Origin: CAYQQJ01 sp964515945
Lineage (GTDB): Bacteria; Pseudomonadota; Gammaproteobacteria; Pseudomonadales; Cellvibrionaceae
Assembly: GCA_964515945.1 (NCBI GenBank)
Contig: CAZEWY010000063.1
Location: 1 to 16,255, forward strand
Direction of reading: 5' to 3'
DNA length: 16,255 nt
How positions within the stretch are numbered: position 1 is the stretch's first letter; every line of letters starts with the position of its first letter. Made by a program: the position numbers and the translations under genes. The notes below the pieces were generated by a model that saw only the letters and a program-made list of their open reading frames with translations, was not told the origin of the DNA and did no database searches. Positions 14,153-16,255 of this stretch are shown here, piece after piece.

Positions 14153-14489
14153 TGATGAGCTGCCGACAATTCCCGGCAAACGTTATTTTACCATCGGCGA
14201 AGTCAGCGAGCTGTGTGCTGTAAAACCGCATGTTCTGCGTTATTGGGAGCAGGAATTCCCCCAGCTCAAGCCCGTTAAGCGGCGTGGCAACCGGCGTTAT
14301 TATCAGCGCCAGGACGTGCTGACCATCCGTCAGATACGCGGGTTGTTGTACGATCAGGGATTCACCATCGGCGGTGCGCGGCAACAGATGAACGGCGACC
14401 CCGGCAAGCAGGATACCGCGCAATTCAGCCAACTGGTGACCCAGATGATTGCCGAGCTGGAACAGGTGCTCAACGTACTGAAGGCCTGA
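14133..14489 (+). CDS. MerR-family transcriptional regulator
   Basis: The 118-residue protein has an N-terminal MerR winged helix-turn-helix at about 18-85 (YFTIGEVSELCAVKPHVLRYWEQEF, described by its span, then the wing RRGNRRYYQRQDV). A short C-terminal helix (about 97-118, LVTQMIAELEQVLNVL) probably mediates dimerisation. There is no cysteine-based metal-binding loop and no effector domain, so it is not a metal sensor of the MerR/CueR kind. A gene of this type directly after ihfA is a common arrangement in gammaproteobacteria, and its target is not known to me. The ATG overlaps the ihfA end by 20 bases, with AGAGG just before it, which implies translational coupling. Confidence 0.92.
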   Translation: MLEPSHNDELPTIPGKRYFTIGEVSELCAVKPHVLRYWEQEFPQLKPVKRRGNRRYYQRQDVLTIRQIRGLLYDQGFTIGGARQQMNGDPGKQDTAQFSQLVTQMIAELEQVLNVLKA

Positions 14490-14511
14490 TTCCAAATTCT
14501 GTTTAAATCAC

Positions 14512-14539
14512 TTGCATTCAGCCATTTTTCCGGTATTAT
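14512..14539 (+). promoter_or_regulatory. Probable promoter of tRNA-Pro
   Basis: TTGCAT (14512-14517) and TATTAT (14534-14539) are 16 bases apart, followed by the very GC-rich discriminator GGCGGCCCC, as is usual for stable RNA genes under stringent control. Transcription from near 14547 would give a leader of about 93 bases before the tRNA, containing the half repeat element at 14592-14619. Confidence 0.65.
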
Positions 14540-14591
14540 GGCGGCCCCTGAATGACATCTTCTCAAGGCAAATCAATGGCTTAGGGGAGAT

Positions 14592-14619
14592 AGCTTCAAG
14601 CCGCAAGCGACAAGCTATA
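14592..14619 (+). repeat. Heptamer repeat, single arm (copy D)
   Basis: Four in-register units AGCTTCA, AGCCGCA, AGCGACA and AGCTATA follow the same pattern as the left arms of copies A to C. No complementary right arm is visible downstream; the tRNA-Pro gene starts 21 bases later. It is either a half element or one whose second arm was lost. Confidence 0.65.
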
Positions 14620-14639
14620 AGAAAGACACAGAAAAGATA

Positions 14640-14716
14640 CGGAGCGTAGCGCAGCCTGGTAGCGCACTACACTGGGGGTGTAGTGGTCGTCGGTTCAAAT
14701 CCGGCCGCTCCGACCA
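14640..14716 (+). tRNA. tRNA-Pro (anticodon GGG)
   Basis: A 77-base cloverleaf is clear. The acceptor strands CGGAGCG and CGCTCCG pair over seven bases, and the D stem is GCGC with loop AGCCTGGTA. The anticodon arm CTACA-CTGGGGG-TGTAG carries GGG, the T arm is GTCGG-TTCAAAT-CCGGC, the discriminator is A, and CCA is encoded. It closely resembles E. coli proL in overall form. A terminator follows within 13 bases. Confidence 0.97.
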
Positions 14717-14728
14717 AACAAGCCAGAC

Positions 14729-14761
14729 AAAAAGGGCCGCCCATGTGGGTGGCCCTTTTTT
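14729..14761 (+). terminator. Rho-independent terminator of tRNA-Pro
   Basis: GGGCCGCCCA (14734-14743) pairs with TGGGTGGCCC (with one G-T pair) ending at 14755, flanked by five A before and six T after. The short loop and long GC stem make it strong. The A and T flanks make it potentially bidirectional, although only the rightward tRNA obviously needs it. Confidence 0.9.
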
Positions 14762-14951
14762 GTTTGCTGAGGCAGTATCTTCCTCCGTCACCTTTATACC
14801 TTCACCTCTAATAACGACCTCTATTATTCCCACTGTGGCTAATGTCGCCGGACTGTAAGCATTGGCCTACATAAAAATCATGAATTTTCCTACAGACAGG
14901 TCCATAACGCTCTTTTACAGTGAACGCTCTTTCAACAAAAAGGAGTTTGTG

Positions 14952-15305
14952 ATGAGTAAGTACAGTGGAAAATCCAGGAGCACCAGAACAACCCATGTTT
15001 TTGCACAGCTGCTGGTAGCGCTCACCATGGCATTTGGCGTGCTGATGGCGCCAGCTTCCTTTGCCGTGGAAACGGAGGCTGCGACGACCGAGGTCGAATC
15101 CCTCGCAATTGCGCCGGTCAATATCAATACGGCGGACGCTGAAACCCTGGCCCAAGTATTGGAGGGTATCGGCGAAAGCAAGGCGGCTGCAATCGTTGCC
15201 TGGCGGGAGGCCAACGGCGCCTTCACGTCATTGGACGAGTTGACCCAGGTCAAGGGTATTGGGCAGGCGACACTGGAAAAGAATCGCGACAGGTTGAGCC
15301 TCTGA
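14952..15305 (+). CDS. Secreted ComEA-family helix-hairpin-helix protein
   Basis: ComEA-type proteins bind double-stranded DNA outside the inner membrane and pull it into the periplasm during natural transformation. This 117-residue product has a basic N-terminus, a hydrophobic signal segment (about 17-37) with likely cleavage after SFA at residue 38, a short acidic linker, and a tandem helix-hairpin-helix domain at 56-115 (VNINTADAETLAQ, then the hairpins EGIGESKA and KGIGQATLEK). An upstream ATG at 14862 is in frame, but the ATG at 14952 follows AGGAG at six bases and starts a normal signal peptide. It stands alone between tRNA-Pro and pyrF. Single-domain proteins of this kind are common in gammaproteobacteria, and a competence role is plausible but not proven by sequence. 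Confidence 0.88.
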   Translation: MSKYSGKSRSTRTTHVFAQLLVALTMAFGVLMAPASFAVETEAATTEVESLAIAPVNINTADAETLAQVLEGIGESKAAAIVAWREANGAFTSLDELTQVKGIGQATLEKNRDRLSL

Positions 15306-15342
15306 AAGTGTTAAACTCACGCCCCTGTGAGTAACGCGTGTT

Positions 15343-15370
15343 AAAGCCCGGGTGTCAGCTCGGGCTTTTT
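15343..15370 (+). terminator. Rho-independent terminator after the ComEA-type gene
   Basis: AAAGCCCG (15343-15350) pairs with CGGGCTTT, followed by T bases to 15370. A smaller stem CTCAC/GTGAG lies just before it (about 15316-15332). It should separate the ComEA-type gene from pyrF. Confidence 0.85.
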
Positions 15371-15412
15371 CGGTGTTGAAGTTCAGTTGGGATAGCTCAG
15401 TTGGGGATAAAT

Positions 15413-16135
15413 ATGAAGACACTTTCAGGGCCTCGCATTCTGGTGGCCATGGACTTCGATAACCAAGCCGATTGCCTGGCCCTGGCGCAGCGCCTGGACC
15501 CGACCCTGTGCCGGCTGAAGGTGGGCAAGGAACTCTTCACCCGCTGCGGCCCGGCGCTTGTCGAGCAATTGCAAGCGCTGGGCTTCGAGATATTTCTCGA
15601 CCTCAAGTTCCACGATATTCCCAATACAGTCGCCAAGGCCGTCAAGGCCGCGGCAGACCTGGGCGTATGGATGGTCAATGTTCACGCCAGTGGCGGTGGG
15701 CGCATGATGGAAGCCGCGGCGGCGGCCCTTGCCAATGTCCACCGACCTCCGCTGCTGATTGCCGTGACGGTGCTGACCAGTATGGAGGAGAGCGATCTCG
15801 CCGAGGTGGGCGTCGATGTATCGCCGGAACAGCAGGTGTTGCGTCTGGCAAAATTGGCCATGGCTTCGGGGCTGGACGGGGTGGTCTGTTCGGGGCGAGA
15901 AGCCATGGCATTGCGGGAGCAATTGGGTGAAAATATGCTCCTGGTGACGCCGGGTATCCGCCCCGAGGGCAGTGACTTGACGGATCAACGCCGGGTGCTC
16001 ACGCCCGTGCAGGCCCTCACGGCCGGTAGTGACTATCTGGTGATCGGCAGGCCTATCACCGGTGCCGAGGACCCTGTCGCTATGTGTCGTGCCGTCAGTG
16101 AGAGCTTGTCGCCCCTCGAGGCCGACGACCGATAG
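15413..16135 (+). CDS. pyrF: Orotidine 5'-phosphate decarboxylase
   Basis: PyrF converts orotidine 5'-phosphate to UMP, the last step of de novo pyrimidine synthesis. The 240 residues fit the family TIM barrel. D14 (VAMDF) and K36 (LKVGKELF) lie in the substrate site. The catalytic D-x-K-x-x-x-D set is seen as D63, K65 and D68 in FLDLKFHDIPNT. The later phosphate-binding strands VTPGIRP and YLVIGRPI are present. A TTG at 15401 is also in frame, but the ATG at 15413 has GGGGA at a good distance and matches the family N-terminus. It lies after a terminator, so it has its own promoter or shares one further downstream; I could not identify a convincing -35/-10 pair. Confidence 0.97.
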   Translation: MKTLSGPRILVAMDFDNQADCLALAQRLDPTLCRLKVGKELFTRCGPALVEQLQALGFEIFLDLKFHDIPNTVAKAVKAAADLGVWMVNVHASGGGRMMEAAAAALANVHRPPLLIAVTVLTSMEESDLAEVGVDVSPEQQVLRLAKLAMASGLDGVVCSGREAMALREQLGENMLLVTPGIRPEGSDLTDQRRVLTPVQALTAGSDYLVIGRPITGAEDPVAMCRAVSESLSPLEADDR

Positions 16136-16182
16136 GGGGCTGCCTTTCTGCCCTCGATCATCAACGACGATGATAATTAGCG

Positions 16183-16255
16183 ATGATTAATGCGATCCCC
16201 ATACCGGCTCGTATCCCACAGGACGACGATGTCCCCCAAATCAATAACGACAATA
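16183..16255 (+). CDS. Possible start of an unidentified gene, cut by the window edge
   Basis: An ATG at 16183 opens a frame with no stop up to the window end (24 codons, beginning MINAIPIPARIPQ and then rich in D and N). No clear ribosome-binding site precedes it. The stretch is too short to recognise or to separate from chance. Confidence 0.2.
   Translation, partial: MINAIPIPARIPQDDDVPQINNDN

Noticed and set aside
14615..14833. Reverse-strand open frame over tRNA-Pro
   Set aside because: The segment RPDLNRRPLHPQ is the antisense translation of the tRNA gene, a common false protein.
15381..15408. tRNA-like D-arm sequence GATAGCTCAGTTGG before pyrF
   Set aside because: It arises from a short direct repeat of TCAGTTGGG. 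No acceptor, anticodon or T arm follows, and the second repeat serves as the pyrF ribosome-binding region.

Overview
This window is a chromosomal stretch from a gammaproteobacterium. The evidence is the conserved translation cluster thrS-infC-rpmI-rplT-pheS...pheT-ihfA-merR, proteins that align with the Escherichia coli and Pseudomonas families as I know them, tRNA genes with encoded CCA ends, and sigma-70 promoters. The GC-moderate coding and the surface-polysaccharide gene types suggest a marine or environmental lineage such as Cellvibrionales or a relative. I cannot place it more precisely without a search.

Layout. Positions 1-765 hold two leftward tRNA genes, Asn(GTT) and Val(GAC), each with its own promoter. 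A scrambled remnant of a second tRNA-Asn with a copied terminator lies downstream. Positions 766-4904 are a leftward two-gene unit: a Wzi-family capsule-assembly outer-membrane protein, then a polysaccharide-export protein with one Poly_export and six SLBB domains. A promoter at 4954-4981 has a nine-base A tract in its spacer. Positions 5206-8437 are the rightward genes thrS, infC, rpmI and rplT, ended by a UUCG-loop terminator. The gap 8438-8848 has no gene but holds an inverted-repeat element of about 112 bp and a second terminator-like hairpin just before pheS.

Positions 8849-13783 hold pheS and pheT, the two phenylalanyl-tRNA synthetase subunits, unusually separated by a full-length UDP-glucose 6-dehydrogenase gene. 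ihfA and an overlapping MerR-type regulator gene follow. Next come tRNA-Pro(GGG) with its promoter and terminator, a small secreted ComEA-type helix-hairpin-helix protein, and pyrF. The last 120 bases contain at most the first codons of another gene.

Functionally the window is mostly core information processing: translation initiation, two tRNA synthetases, two ribosomal proteins, three tRNAs and a nucleoid protein. Two surface-polysaccharide genes are added, and a sugar-nucleotide enzyme whose UDP-glucuronate product could feed polysaccharide synthesis.

The most unusual signal is a dispersed family of seven-base tandem repeats (AGCNNCA on one side, RGCTTGY on the other). At three loci they form inverted arms around variable centres, and at a fourth there is a single arm. 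All lie at gene boundaries. One copy supplies the last codons of the dehydrogenase gene, another supplies the apparent -35 box of the thrS promoter, and the single arm sits inside the tRNA-Pro leader.
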